This document shows positions 36,033 through 44,541 of a stretch of DNA of 64,000 nucleotides, in pieces (position 1 is the first letter of the stretch; every line of letters begins with the position of its first letter). A program made the position numbers and the translations under genes. The notes beneath the pieces are model-generated. The model was not told where the DNA came from, did not search any database, and saw only the letters and a program-made list of their open reading frames with translations. Origin of the DNA: Lachnoclostridium sp. An169 (GTDB taxonomy: Bacteria; Bacillota; Clostridia; Lachnospirales; Lachnospiraceae); NCBI RefSeq assembly GCF_002160525.1, contig NZ_NFKT01000009.1:1-64000 (forward strand). The letters are read 5' to 3'.

Positions 36033-37762
36033 AAACGATACTGCGGTTTTTAAAACCGTACCGGATACTCTGTATATTTACCATTTTCGCCATGATCCTT
36101 GATGTGGCGGGCGGGCTGGTGGTTCCGAGGCTGACGGCGGATATGATCAATATCGGTGTGGAGAACGGCAGCCTGGAATATATTATCCAAAAAGGCATTG
36201 CCATGCTTATCGTGACGCTGCTGGCGGGAGCGGGGGCGCTTCTCGGAAGCTGGCTGTGCTCGGATCTGTCGGCAAAGATCGGGCGGGACATGAGAAATGC
36301 CGTCTATGAGAAGTCGCTGACGTTCTCTTCCCATGATTTTGAACAGTTCGGCACCGGTTCCATGATTACCCGGACATTAAATGATATCAATATCATTCAG
36401 CAGTCTGTTGTGTGGTGTATCCAGATGGTTCTTCCGGTTCCGGCAGTCTGTGTCATGGGGATTGGTATGGCATTCGCCATTGACCGGGTGATGGGATTCC
36501 TTCTGATCGGTGTTACTGTTCTGATTATCGTGCTTGCCGTTCTTGTGACGAGAAAGGCGTCGTCGATCTTCGGCAGGCTGCAGAAGCTTCTGGACCGGAT
36601 GAACGTGGTACTCCGGGAAAATCTTACGGGAGTCCGTGTGATCCGGGCATTTAACAAAGAACATGACGAGGAGCGCAGGATGCGAAAATCCTTTGAAGAA
36701 TACGCGGTGACGTCGGTGAGCGCCAATCTTCTGTTTGCGGGACTGGAGAGCACGGCGTTTTTCGTGATCAACATCTGTATCGTGGCGATCCTTTGGCTTG
36801 GCGGAAACCGGATCGGAGCAGGCTTCATGGAGATCGGCGATATTACGGCACTGACGGAGTACTCGATCCTGATTCTCTTTTATATTATCATGGCTCAGAT
36901 GGTGATTATCCTTCTTCCCCGGGCGAAAGTCTGCATCGGCAGAATCGAGGAAGTGCTGGAAAAAGAGCCGGAGATTCAGGATGGAACGGTGAAGATGCAG
37001 GAGAAAACGGATAGGAGCGCAGCGGATGCGGCCTGCTTTGAACATGTTACTTTCCGTTTCCCGGATGCGGATGAAAATGCCCTGACAGATCTGAATTTTG
37101 TGTGCAGGCGCGGGGAGACGACGGCGGTGATCGGCGGAACGGGGAGCGGAAAATCCACGATCGCAAAGCTTCTCCTGCGGCTCCACGACGTAACGGAGGG
37201 CACCGTGCGGGTGGATGGATGCGATGTGCGGGATATCAGCCAGCATGAACTGAGGGAGCACATTTCCTACGTGCCGCAGAAAGCATGGATGTTCTCCGGG
37301 ACAATCGCTGACAATCTTCACCACGGGAACGGCGAAGCTTCTGAGGAGGAGATGCGGCATACCCTTGCCGTCGCCCAGGCGGATTTTGTGGGCAGTCTTT
37401 CAAATTCCCTGGACGCCCATGTGGCGCAGGGAGGGACGAATTTCTCCGGCGGGCAGAAGCAGAGGCTCTCGATTGCCAGAGCGCTGATGAAGAAGGCGGA
37501 TCTGTACATCTTTGATGACAGTTTTTCTGCCCTGGACTTTAAGACCGACGCGGCTCTGAGAAAGGCACTGAAAAAAGAGGTAAAGGATGCGGCGGTGCTG
37601 ATTATCGCCCAGAGGATCAGCACGATCCTGGATGCGGACCAGATCATTGTTCTGGACGAGGGACGGATCGCGGGCATCGGAAAACATGAGGAACTGATGA
37701 AAACCTGCCCGGTTTACCGGGAAATTGCGGATTCACAGATGAAGGGAGGCGGAAAAGTATGA
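36029..37762 (+). CDS. ABC transporter, fused permease/ATPase (multidrug-type, first half)
   Basis: 577 residues: six transmembrane helices (ABC_membrane domain, about 15-300) and a C-terminal ATPase. Walker A GGTGSGKST, signature FSGGQKQRLSIARAL and Walker B LYIFDDSFSALD. The catalytic residue after Walker B is Asp-Ser instead of the usual Glu, as in the degenerate site of heterodimeric exporters (BmrC/LmrC type). It overlaps both neighbours by ATGA, so it pairs with the next gene product. Substrate unknown; the MarR context suggests drug or toxic-metabolite efflux. Confidence 0.93.
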   Translation: MKTILRFLKPYRILCIFTIFAMILDVAGGLVVPRLTADMINIGVENGSLEYIIQKGIAMLIVTLLAGAGALLGSWLCSDLSAKIGRDMRNAVYEKSLTFSSHDFEQFGTGSMITRTLNDINIIQQSVVWCIQMVLPVPAVCVMGIGMAFAIDRVMGFLLIGVTVLIIVLAVLVTRKASSIFGRLQKLLDRMNVVLRENLTGVRVIRAFNKEHDEERRMRKSFEEYAVTSVSANLLFAGLESTAFFVINICIVAILWLGGNRIGAGFMEIGDITALTEYSILILFYIIMAQMVIILLPRAKVCIGRIEEVLEKEPEIQDGTVKMQEKTDRSAADAACFEHVTFRFPDADENALTDLNFVCRRGETTAVIGGTGSGKSTIAKLLLRLHDVTEGTVRVDGCDVRDISQHELREHISYVPQKAWMFSGTIADNLHHGNGEASEEEMRHTLAVAQADFVGSLSNSLDAHVAQGGTNFSGGQKQRLSIARALMKKADLYIFDDSFSALDFKTDAALRKALKKEVKDAAVLIIAQRISTILDADQIIVLDEGRIAGIGKHEELMKTCPVYREIADSQMKGGGKV

Positions 37763-39570
37763 GTGAAAATACGGTGATCGGTGATGAAATGGAGTATGCA
37801 GTGCCGGACAATGCCCTGAAAACGGTGGCCCGGCTGTGGAATACCATGGGAAGACAGAGAATCCGTCTGATTATTGTTTTTATCAGTGTGATATTCTACA
37901 CCATACTTTCTGTGGCGGCTCCGGTCTACAGTGCTGGCATCGTGGACCTTCTCTGGAGGGAAATCCGGGAGGCGGTTTCAGGGGAGAGCCCGTTTCAGGT
38001 GACGTGGGAACACGGGGGCAGAGAGATCCTGATTCTTTTTGCGATCTATACGGCGACGGGGATTTTCTATACATTTCAGAGTTTCCTTATGGCAAGCTTT
38101 GCGGAACGTCTGAGCCTGGAACTGCGGACACAGATCAGCCGGAAACTGGACCGCCTCCCGCTGTCCTACTACGACAATCACAGAACGGGCGAGATTTTAA
38201 GCCGTGTCACCAATGACCTGGATAAGATGTCCGAGGTGATGCAGACCGGGCTTTTGAAACTGTTTACCGCAGTGGGGATGGTGGTCGGTTCCCTGATCAT
38301 GATGTTCCGGTTCCATGTGGGACTGACGTTTGCATTTCTGCTCTTTACGGTGCTGGCTCTTCTGTCCACAAAACTTTTTGCGGCAAAGACGCTGCGCTAC
38401 GCCATGTTAAGGCAGCAGGCGGTCAGCCGTGTCACCGGACAGGTGGAGGAATCATACAGCGGGCGCACGGTGATCAGGGCGTTTAATCTGGAGGAAACCA
38501 GTACCCGGGATATGCGTGAAGCGGTGGAAGAACTGGCGGAGGCTTCCCGGAAAGCGGATTTTATGATGAATGCGGTAAACCCGTTTATCCGTCTTGTGAA
38601 TCGTCTGGGACAGGCGGTAATCGCGGTGATGGCAGGAAAACTGCTGTTGGACGGTGTGCTGACGGTGGGTGTGTTTCAGGCATTTTTCCAGTATGTGTAT
38701 CAGGCGTCGGAGCCGTTGACGGAAGCTGCCTATATGATCAATTCCCTGCAGTCGTCCATTGCATCGGTGGAACGGATCTTTGAACTTCTCGATGAAAAGG
38801 AGATCCGCAGAGATCCGGAACAGCCCAGTGTGGTCAGCCAGGCAGATGGAAGCGTGGAATTCCGGCATGTGCGTTTCGGTTATACGCCGGATAAGATGCT
38901 GATGAAGGATATCAGCTTCCAGGCCCGGCCGGGCGAGAAGATTGCGGTAGTGGGAAGCACGGGAGCCGGAAAGACCACGCTGATCAACCTGCTGATGCGT
39001 TTCTACGAGGTAAACGGCGGTACGATCTGTCTGGACGGCGTGGATACGGGGAAGATGTCCTACGAAGGACTGCGGAGAAATTTCGGAATGGTCCTGCAGG
39101 ATACCTGGCTTTTCGAGGGAACAGTGGCGGAGAATATCGCATACGGGCGTCCGGATGCATCCAGGGAGGAGATTGTTGCGGCTGCAAAGGCGGCCAGAGC
39201 GGATTTCTTTATCCGGACGCTGCCAAAAGGGTATGATACCGTGCTCAGCGGCGATGCGGAAAATATTTCCGCAGGGCAGAGGCAGCTACTGACCATTGCC
39301 CGGGTATTCCTGTGCGACCCGCCCATTCTGATCCTCGATGAAGCTACGTCAAGCGTGGATACAAGGACGGAGATGGAGATCGGAAAGGCGATGAAAGCGC
39401 TGATGAGCGGGCGCACCAGCTTCGTGATCGCCCACCGGTTATCTACGATTGTCGATGCCGACCTGATTCTTGTCATGCAGAACGGAGACATTATAGAGAA
39501 GGGAAACCACCGGGAACTGCTTGGTGCGAAAGGGGCTTATGCGGAACTGTATAACAGCCAGTTTGCGTGA
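37759..39570 (+). CDS. ABC transporter, fused permease/ATPase (multidrug-type, second half)
   Basis: 603 residues: ABC_membrane domain (about residues 30-330) and an ATPase with Walker A GSTGAGKTTL, signature ISAGQRQLLTIARV and Walker B ILILDEATSSVD with the catalytic Glu present, plus VIAHRLSTI. Together with the preceding subunit it forms a heterodimeric exporter in which this half carries the consensus catalytic residue. It starts at an ATGA overlap. It has longer extracellular and membrane loops than its partner, as usual for the second subunit. Confidence 0.93.
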   Translation: MSENTVIGDEMEYAVPDNALKTVARLWNTMGRQRIRLIIVFISVIFYTILSVAAPVYSAGIVDLLWREIREAVSGESPFQVTWEHGGREILILFAIYTATGIFYTFQSFLMASFAERLSLELRTQISRKLDRLPLSYYDNHRTGEILSRVTNDLDKMSEVMQTGLLKLFTAVGMVVGSLIMMFRFHVGLTFAFLLFTVLALLSTKLFAAKTLRYAMLRQQAVSRVTGQVEESYSGRTVIRAFNLEETSTRDMREAVEELAEASRKADFMMNAVNPFIRLVNRLGQAVIAVMAGKLLLDGVLTVGVFQAFFQYVYQASEPLTEAAYMINSLQSSIASVERIFELLDEKEIRRDPEQPSVVSQADGSVEFRHVRFGYTPDKMLMKDISFQARPGEKIAVVGSTGAGKTTLINLLMRFYEVNGGTICLDGVDTGKMSYEGLRRNFGMVLQDTWLFEGTVAENIAYGRPDASREEIVAAAKAARADFFIRTLPKGYDTVLSGDAENISAGQRQLLTIARVFLCDPPILILDEATSSVDTRTEMEIGKAMKALMSGRTSFVIAHRLSTIVDADLILVMQNGDIIEKGNHRELLGAKGAYAELYNSQFA

Positions 39571-39572
39571 TT

Positions 39573-39680
39573 ATGCGTGTGAAGGCAATCCGGTTTTCCA
39601 CCCTTGACGCCATATGTCGGGAACTGCACTGTCAGCCGGGGGATATACTGGAATATCGGGAGGAAAATACAGATAATTAA
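39573..39680 (+). pseudogene. C-terminal remnant of a YozG-like XRE regulator
   Basis: A 35-codon frame gives RFSTLDAICRELHCQPGDILEYREEN, the very typical end of HTH_26 (Cro/C1-type, YozG-like) regulators. The HTH itself is missing and there is no ribosome site, so only the tail remains after a deletion next to the ABC exporter. Confidence 0.65.
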
Positions 39681-39783
39681 TTTTATTTATATTATTTTTA
39701 TTGGACATGGGAGTGCAAAGGTGATAAAGTAAGGATACCAAAGGAGAGGATTGTATAAAGATTGTACGAAGGGAGGGAAAAGA

Positions 39784-40278
39784 ATGGCATTGACTCGGGA
39801 AGATATACTGGCTATATCAAAAGTTCTGGATGAAAGATTAAAACCTCTGGAAACACAGTTAGGTGGAGTAGATCAGCGTCTGGACGGAATAGACGGACGT
39901 CTTGACAGAGTAGATCAGCGTCTGGACGGAATAGACGGACGTCTTGACGGAGTAGATCAGCGTCTGGACGGAATAGACGGACGTCTTGACGGAGTGGATC
40001 AGCGTCTGGACGGAATAGACGGACGTCTTGACGGAGTGGATCAGCGTTTTGATGAAATGCAGGTAACGATCCGGGAAGTTGAGAATACGGTTTTGGAAGA
40101 ACTGGATCGTGTGCAGGGCTTTTTAGAAAAACGATTAGACAGGTTGCAAGCGAATTATAAAGAACTGGAACAATATTATCGCATTAAGAACCTTGAAAAT
40201 GAAAATTCAGCTTTGCTTTTACAGATGGTTCTTGATCTGAAAAAGGAAGTAGACAATTTAAAAAGTAAGATTGCATAG
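39784..40278 (+). CDS. Coiled-coil protein with 14-residue tandem repeats
   Basis: 164 residues, Leu/Asp/Arg-rich, no signal peptide or membrane segment. Four tandem copies of a 14-residue unit (VDQRLDGIDGRLDG, two heptads) at about residues 29-84 lead into a predicted helical coiled coil (TIREVENTVLEELDRVQGFL) to the C-terminus. Similar proteins occur in Lachnospiraceae as hypothetical proteins. The start at 39784 follows GGAGGG. Function unknown. The repeat is nearly identical at DNA level, so copy number may vary between strains. Confidence 0.75.
   Translation: MALTREDILAISKVLDERLKPLETQLGGVDQRLDGIDGRLDRVDQRLDGIDGRLDGVDQRLDGIDGRLDGVDQRLDGIDGRLDGVDQRFDEMQVTIREVENTVLEELDRVQGFLEKRLDRLQANYKELEQYYRIKNLENENSALLLQMVLDLKKEVDNLKSKIA
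39868..40056 (+). repeat. 42-bp tandem repeats within a coding sequence
   Basis: Four units of 42 bp (39868-39909, 39910-39951, 39952-39993, 39994-40035) with only a few base changes, then a half unit that diverges. They encode the heptad repeats of the coiled-coil protein. Confidence 0.9.
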
Positions 40279-40307
40279 AATATTAAACTCAAGACAATCC
40301 TTTTACA

Positions 40308-40369
40308 GGGCTGCCGCATGACAGGATATATGATCCCATCCGGGACATGATTCTTTCATGGGCAGCCTT
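40308..40369. terminator. Terminator-like inverted repeat between convergent genes
   Basis: GGGCTGCC and CATGA (40308-40321) pair with TCATG and GGCAGCC (40356-40367). It lies between the coiled-coil gene and the convergent ABC permease gene. The loop is long, so it is a weaker call than the other terminators. Confidence 0.5.
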
Positions 40370-40402
40370 ATCTTTTATAATCCATTCAGCGACTGTACAG
40401 GT

Positions 40403-41626
40403 TTACCGCAGTTCGCTTTTCCGGTACAGCCGGTATGTGACCGGGAGCAGCGCTCCATACAGGATCAGATACAGGACAAAGAGAACAGGCACGGCTCCTG
40501 TGACAAAAACGCCGATTTCCAACAGGTTATAACTGCTTACCGCAGAGGGAATCTGCAGAAGCTGGTCGGGAAAGAAACCCAGAACCCCGGTGAGAATATT
40601 CATACTTGTGAGGATGGAGGGCACGAACAGGATGATAAAAGGGATCGTCACGGCAAATACAGCGGAGCGGGTCTTGGCGGAGATGAGCATGGCAAGTCCC
40701 AGTACAAACAGGATTCCTACATATCCGCCGAAGATGGTCAGCAGATATTCCTGGAAACAGGTAATGTTGTAAAAGCTTTTCCAGCCCCTGCCCGCCTGGA
40801 TGGCGCATCCGCCGCCGCCTGCACCCAGAGAGAGCAGGACGACCAGGGAGTAGCCGAGAATCATGATCCAGTAAACTGCGGATACGATCACGAATCCGGC
40901 GCCGATCTTGGCGCGGACCGCACGGTCTCTCCCGAAACGGCAGGAGAAATAGATGGAATCTGCCTTCAGCGTGAATTCTCCGGGAAAGATGCCGGATACG
41001 AGAAAACCGGCGATCAGCACGGTGAACATGATCAGAGTGGGCGCATACTCAAGAAGGGAGCGCCACCCGTCGGAATATTCATAGTATAAAGGCGTGTCCA
41101 GCGCATCAAACTGCCGGATCAGGTAGTCTTTCTCCGCCTGTGACCAGCGCTCGCTGATACCATTCGATGAAAGCCAGGTCTTCAGGCTTTCTATCCGGTT
41201 TTCATAGAGCTTTCCGACCTCGGATTCACTGACCTTGTCTGCCCGGTAGTAGTCATACTCCTGAAAGTCGGAAAAAGCAAAGTTGATCATCTCGCGGATG
41301 TCTGAGAAGCCCTGTTTTTCGGAATAGGCGATGTTATTCTGGGTCACGTCAGTGGAGAGGTATTCCGGAGACTGATTGATCCGGCTGTTCTCCTGCAGGA
41401 CTTTTTTTAACACATCTTCGGTTACACGGCCCGCCCATTTATTTTTCTCTTCGCGCAGACGGACTGCTGCTGCGGGACCGCTGAATGAACTGCCGTTTTC
41501 ATCCGTATAGGAAACACTGATGACAGCAAAATAGCTGACCACGGCAAGCGTAATGGCAAGGATGAGGAGGGCGATCTTATTTACCGGTTTGGAGAGAACT
41601 TTTTTGATTTCAAATAGCAGCATCAT
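40403..41626 (-). CDS. ABC transporter permease (ABC-2 type)
   Basis: About 407 residues. One N-terminal transmembrane helix, a large extracytoplasmic domain (about residues 45-195) rich in charged residues, then five or six helices towards the C-terminus, as in ABC-2 permeases of the lantibiotic/peptide-export kind. The start at 41626 overlaps the end of the ATPase gene; the longer frame lacks a site. It is the last gene of a sigma-factor, membrane-protein, ATPase, permease operon. Substrate unknown. Confidence 0.8.
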   Translation of the reverse strand: MMLLFEIKKVLSKPVNKIALLILAITLAVVSYFAVISVSYTDENGSSFSGPAAAVRLREEKNKWAGRVTEDVLKKVLQENSRINQSPEYLSTDVTQNNIAYSEKQGFSDIREMINFAFSDFQEYDYYRADKVSESEVGKLYENRIESLKTWLSSNGISERWSQAEKDYLIRQFDALDTPLYYEYSDGWRSLLEYAPTLIMFTVLIAGFLVSGIFPGEFTLKADSIYFSCRFGRDRAVRAKIGAGFVIVSAVYWIMILGYSLVVLLSLGAGGGGCAIQAGRGWKSFYNITCFQEYLLTIFGGYVGILFVLGLAMLISAKTRSAVFAVTIPFIILFVPSILTSMNILTGVLGFFPDQLLQIPSAVSSYNLLEIGVFVTGAVPVLFVLYLILYGALLPVTYRLYRKSELR

Positions 41627-42497
41627 TTTCACCAGCCTTTTCACCAAAATAATAGAGAAATACATCTTCCAGAGAGGCCTCTTCTTCGACAGCGTCAGGG
41701 AGAGGCTTTTCCCCGGAAATAATCCGAAGCTGAGCCCCGTAAGGCTCGGAGCGGATGTTGGATACTTTGTATTTTTTCATGAAGGAGGAGACTTTTGATT
41801 TCTCCACGAAGCACCTCCATACTGTTTCCGGCATGGATTGGATCAGGTCTGCAGCGGTTCCGCGGTGGAGAATCCCTCCGTCTTTCATTAAAAGTATATC
41901 GTTCGCTATATATTCCACGTCCGATACGATGTGGGTGGAGAGGAGCACCAGACGGTCCTCAGAGAGCTCGCTGATCAGGTTGCGGAAGCGGATGCGCTCG
42001 TTCGGGTCCAGACCGGCGGTGGGCTCATCCAGAATGAGGATCTTCGGGTTGTTCAGCATGGCCTGGGCGATGCCGGCACGGCGCTTCATTCCCCCGGAGA
42101 GTTTCTTCATCTTTCTGCCGGATACCTTTGAAAGTCCGGTCTTTACCGTCAGTTCCCGAACCCGCTTTTTGGCTACTGCCGGACGGATGCCCTTGAGAGA
42201 GGCAATGTAGAGCAGGTAATCATTTACGGTAAATTCAGGGTAAAACCCGAACTCCTGAGGCAGGTATCCCAGTATTTTACGGTAGTCCCCATCCATGAGG
42301 AAGATATCTTTTCCATTGAAGGTGATCTTCCCCTCTGTGGGCGTGAGCAGCGTGCAGAGCATCCGCATGAGCGTCGTTTTTCCTGCACCGTTCACACCGA
42401 GCAGACCATATACGCCTTCTGTCATGGTGAGGCTGATGTGGTCCACTGCAGTGAGATCGGCGAATTGTTTTGTCAGATTCATTATTTTCAGTTCCAT
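41610..42497 (-). CDS. ABC transporter ATP-binding protein
   Basis: 295 residues, CcmA-type ATPase of an ABC-2 transporter. Walker A GVNGAGKTT, signature LSGGMKRRAGIAQAM and Walker B ILILDEPTAGLD. A C-terminal extension of about 70 residues after the ATPase core is usual for this group. Its partner is the permease that overlaps its stop. The region just before the ATG is duplicated: a 22-base block with the GGAGGTAAC site occurs twice, 30 bases apart (42496-42517 and 42526-42547). Confidence 0.9.
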   Translation of the reverse strand: MELKIMNLTKQFADLTAVDHISLTMTEGVYGLLGVNGAGKTTLMRMLCTLLTPTEGKITFNGKDIFLMDGDYRKILGYLPQEFGFYPEFTVNDYLLYIASLKGIRPAVAKKRVRELTVKTGLSKVSGRKMKKLSGGMKRRAGIAQAMLNNPKILILDEPTAGLDPNERIRFRNLISELSEDRLVLLSTHIVSDVEYIANDILLMKDGGILHRGTAADLIQSMPETVWRCFVEKSKVSSFMKKYKVSNIRSEPYGAQLRIISGEKPLPDAVEEEASLEDVFLYYFGEKAGENDAAI

Positions 42498-42607
42498 CCG
42501 TTACCTCCATAGTTGTCGTTGTATTATCTGTTACCTCTATAGTTGTCATTGAATTTGTCGTTGAGCGGGTGTTTTAAATGCTTTTATATTTCATATCATG
42601 CGATTCT

Positions 42608-43375
42608 TTAAATTTGGTATCCGGCGATTCCTTCCCAGACGGAAGAACACTGCCGGACCGAGCGGCGGACGGCATAGATGAGAAATGCCGCCGCCCCTGC
42701 GAAAAGCCCGATCCATACAGGAGTGGTAAGAACTGTGTAGATCCGCTCATCCAGGATGATAAACCACCATACTGCGCACCAGATGATACACATGCCAACG
42801 GAGAACTCCTCGCTGAACATCCGTCTGCTGCAGAGGGTCCCGAAGCAGATGCAGGCAGTGACCGTCATGGGAAACAGAAACTGTGTCAGCAGGCGGGTCA
42901 GTGAGATTTCCAGTGAGAGTGCCGCCGCCGTGCAGAATACGGTGAGAAGCGCTGTATCCGCGATCCCGAAGAGGAGCATCCGCGCCGCATAGATCTGCCG
43001 AAGAGAATAGTAGGCGGCGGACTCTACTTCCATGCACTGGTTGGTCCGGTTCTTCCACAGCTCCGGGATGAGCAGGATGACGAACAGGGATGACGCCACC
43101 CCCATGCTCCGGTATATATATCGGCTCTGATCTGCCAGAGGAATAAGCATCCAGAGCAGAAGCAGTATCATACCCTGCAGGAGCCACCAGCGCTTACGGA
43201 TCAGCCGGAACTGGATATACAGGAATGAACGCCGGGAGAGGACGGTATGTTCCTCTTCCTTAAAAAAACGGTCCTTTGACGCCGAGATGGTCTCGCAGAT
43301 CTTTTCTTCCTGCGGAATGGCAGTGGTATCCTGTTTGTACTGTTCAAGCATTTTCGAGATATCAGTCCGCATCAT
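42608..43375 (-). CDS. Membrane protein of the sigma-factor/ABC operon
   Basis: About 255 residues: a cytoplasmic N-terminal part (about 1-75) followed by six hydrophobic segments. It lies between the ECF sigma factor gene, which it overlaps, and the ABC ATPase. By position it could be an anti-sigma factor (a cytoplasmic N-terminus followed by membrane segments is the usual design) or part of the transporter. No zinc-binding anti-sigma HxxxCxxC motif is seen. The start at 43375 has AGGAGG nine bases before it; the next ATG (43372) is also possible. Confidence 0.65.
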   Translation of the reverse strand: MMRTDISKMLEQYKQDTTAIPQEEKICETISASKDRFFKEEEHTVLSRRSFLYIQFRLIRKRWWLLQGMILLLLWMLIPLADQSRYIYRSMGVASSLFVILLIPELWKNRTNQCMEVESAAYYSLRQIYAARMLLFGIADTALLTVFCTAAALSLEISLTRLLTQFLFPMTVTACICFGTLCSRRMFSEEFSVGMCIIWCAVWWFIILDERIYTVLTTPVWIGLFAGAAAFLIYAVRRSVRQCSSVWEGIAGYQI

Positions 43376-43934
43376 TTTTTGTATCCTCCTTTCGGGTGAG
43401 AAGTTTTTTGAGTTCCTGTCTGGCATGGCGCAGACGGTATTTTGCAAGGGGCAGTCCGATATGAAGGGCAGAGGCGATTTCCGACACTTTCATTTCCCGG
43501 AAATAATACATATCGGTCACTTCAAAGAGCTCATCGGGAAGCTGTTCAAGAGCCTGGCGGATGAGCAGACGGTCGGTTATGCTGTCTCCGGAAGAGGGAA
43601 AGCTGTCCCCGGATGAAAATCCGGCTCCTTCGGAGAGAAATAAGCCGTCCGCCGGATCTGTCGGAATATCACGGGTCTTCTTATGATAATCCCGGCAGAG
43701 ATTCCCGGCGATGGTGTACAGGTAGTTTAAGACCTTTCCTATATGACGGTATCGGGGGAGCCCGGCGAAAAAGCGCACGAAAGTCTCCTGGGTCAGGTCT
43801 TCGGCGTAACCGGAATCCCCGCAGTGATACATACAGTATCGAAGAATGTCTTCGTAGTATCTGCGGACAAAGATTTCAAAAGCACTGTCGTCGCCTTTTT
43901 TCATTTTTCGGATCAGCAGAAAATCAGTCTCCAC
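43362..43934 (-). CDS. RNA polymerase sigma factor, ECF (sigma-70) family
   Basis: 190 residues. Region 2 (AFEIFVRRYYEDILRYCMYHCGDSGYAEDLTQETFVRFF) binds core polymerase and the -10; region 4 (ALEQLPDELFEVTDMYYFREMKVSEIASALHIG) reads the -35. The start is a GTG at 43934, preceded by AAAGGGG. It heads an operon with a membrane protein and an ABC transporter, so it probably controls envelope-stress or antimicrobial-peptide defence and its own transcription. Confidence 0.9.
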   Translation of the reverse strand: METDFLLIRKMKKGDDSAFEIFVRRYYEDILRYCMYHCGDSGYAEDLTQETFVRFFAGLPRYRHIGKVLNYLYTIAGNLCRDYHKKTRDIPTDPADGLFLSEGAGFSSGDSFPSSGDSITDRLLIRQALEQLPDELFEVTDMYYFREMKVSEIASALHIGLPLAKYRLRHARQELKKLLTRKEDTKNDAD

Positions 43935-44022
43935 AGCAATCCCCTTTCCCGGTAATGAAGTTCAAAACGTTTTACCCTTCTATTATGTATAACTTTCGGA
44001 CAGAAGAAAAGGATAGCGAAAA

Positions 44023-44108
44023 CTGTTTAAAAATATTTTTAAATACCTGTTGACATTGGTGCTTTGTTTTCCTATAATCTGTTTAAAGAAAATTTGAAAT
44101 ACCTGGTG
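44023..44108 (+). promoter_or_regulatory. SdpR promoter flanked by two 30-base direct repeats
   Basis: TTGACA (44050-44055), 17 bases, TATAAT (44073-44078), a consensus sigma-A promoter. CTGTTTAAA...AAATACCTG repeats at 44023-44052 and 44079-44108 (about 26 of 30 positions equal) lie on both sides, one reaching into the -35 and one starting at the -10. This fits cooperative binding by the ArsR-type repressor encoded next. The stretch 43935-44022 contains the start region of the sigma-factor gene and nothing else I can name. Confidence 0.75.
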
Positions 44109-44190
44109 GCAGATCCAGAGACGGATAGTGTCCGATAATATTTGTAAAGCTGATGAAGATTAAGAAAATAAAGATAAGGAAGTGATGTCA

Positions 44191-44493
44191 ATGGCTGTAC
44201 ATGAGGTGCTCGCTGCGCTTGCGGATGAAACCCGGCGGAATATTCTGATGAAGTTGAAAGAAGGAAGGATCAGCTCCGGAGATCTTGCCCATGCCCTGAA
44301 TATGACGCCCCAGGCTTTATCCTATCATCTGGCAAAGCTCAAAAAAGCGGATCTGATCTATGAGACCCGCTACAAGAATTTTATTTACTATGAGCTTAAT
44401 CTTTCGATTCTGGATGAGACAATCATGTGGATTACAAAACTGCGGGAAGAACAGGGGAGTGAGGAAAATCTGCCGGAGAAAGCCCGAAGCTGA
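44191..44493 (+). CDS. ArsR/SdpR family transcriptional repressor
   Basis: 100 residues. The ArsR winged helix is complete: HEVLAALADETRRNILMKLKEGRISSGDLAHALNMTPQALSYHLAKLKKADLIYE. There is no metal-binding ELCVCDL motif, and the sequence and the SdpI-like neighbour point to SdpR-type autorepressors. The start at 44191 is preferred because ADETRR begins near residue 10, as in SdpR, and AAGGAAG is well spaced; GTG 44182 or ATG 44185 are possible. Confidence 0.85.
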   Translation: MAVHEVLAALADETRRNILMKLKEGRISSGDLAHALNMTPQALSYHLAKLKKADLIYETRYKNFIYYELNLSILDETIMWITKLREEQGSEENLPEKARS

Positions 44494-44541
44494 AACAGGA
44501 AAGAAACTTAAAAAGTGATGGAAACAGGGAGGAGATCTGAC

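Noticed and set aside
39868-40056. CRISPR-like regular repeat
   Set aside because: Units are contiguous with no spacers and encode heptads in an intact frame.
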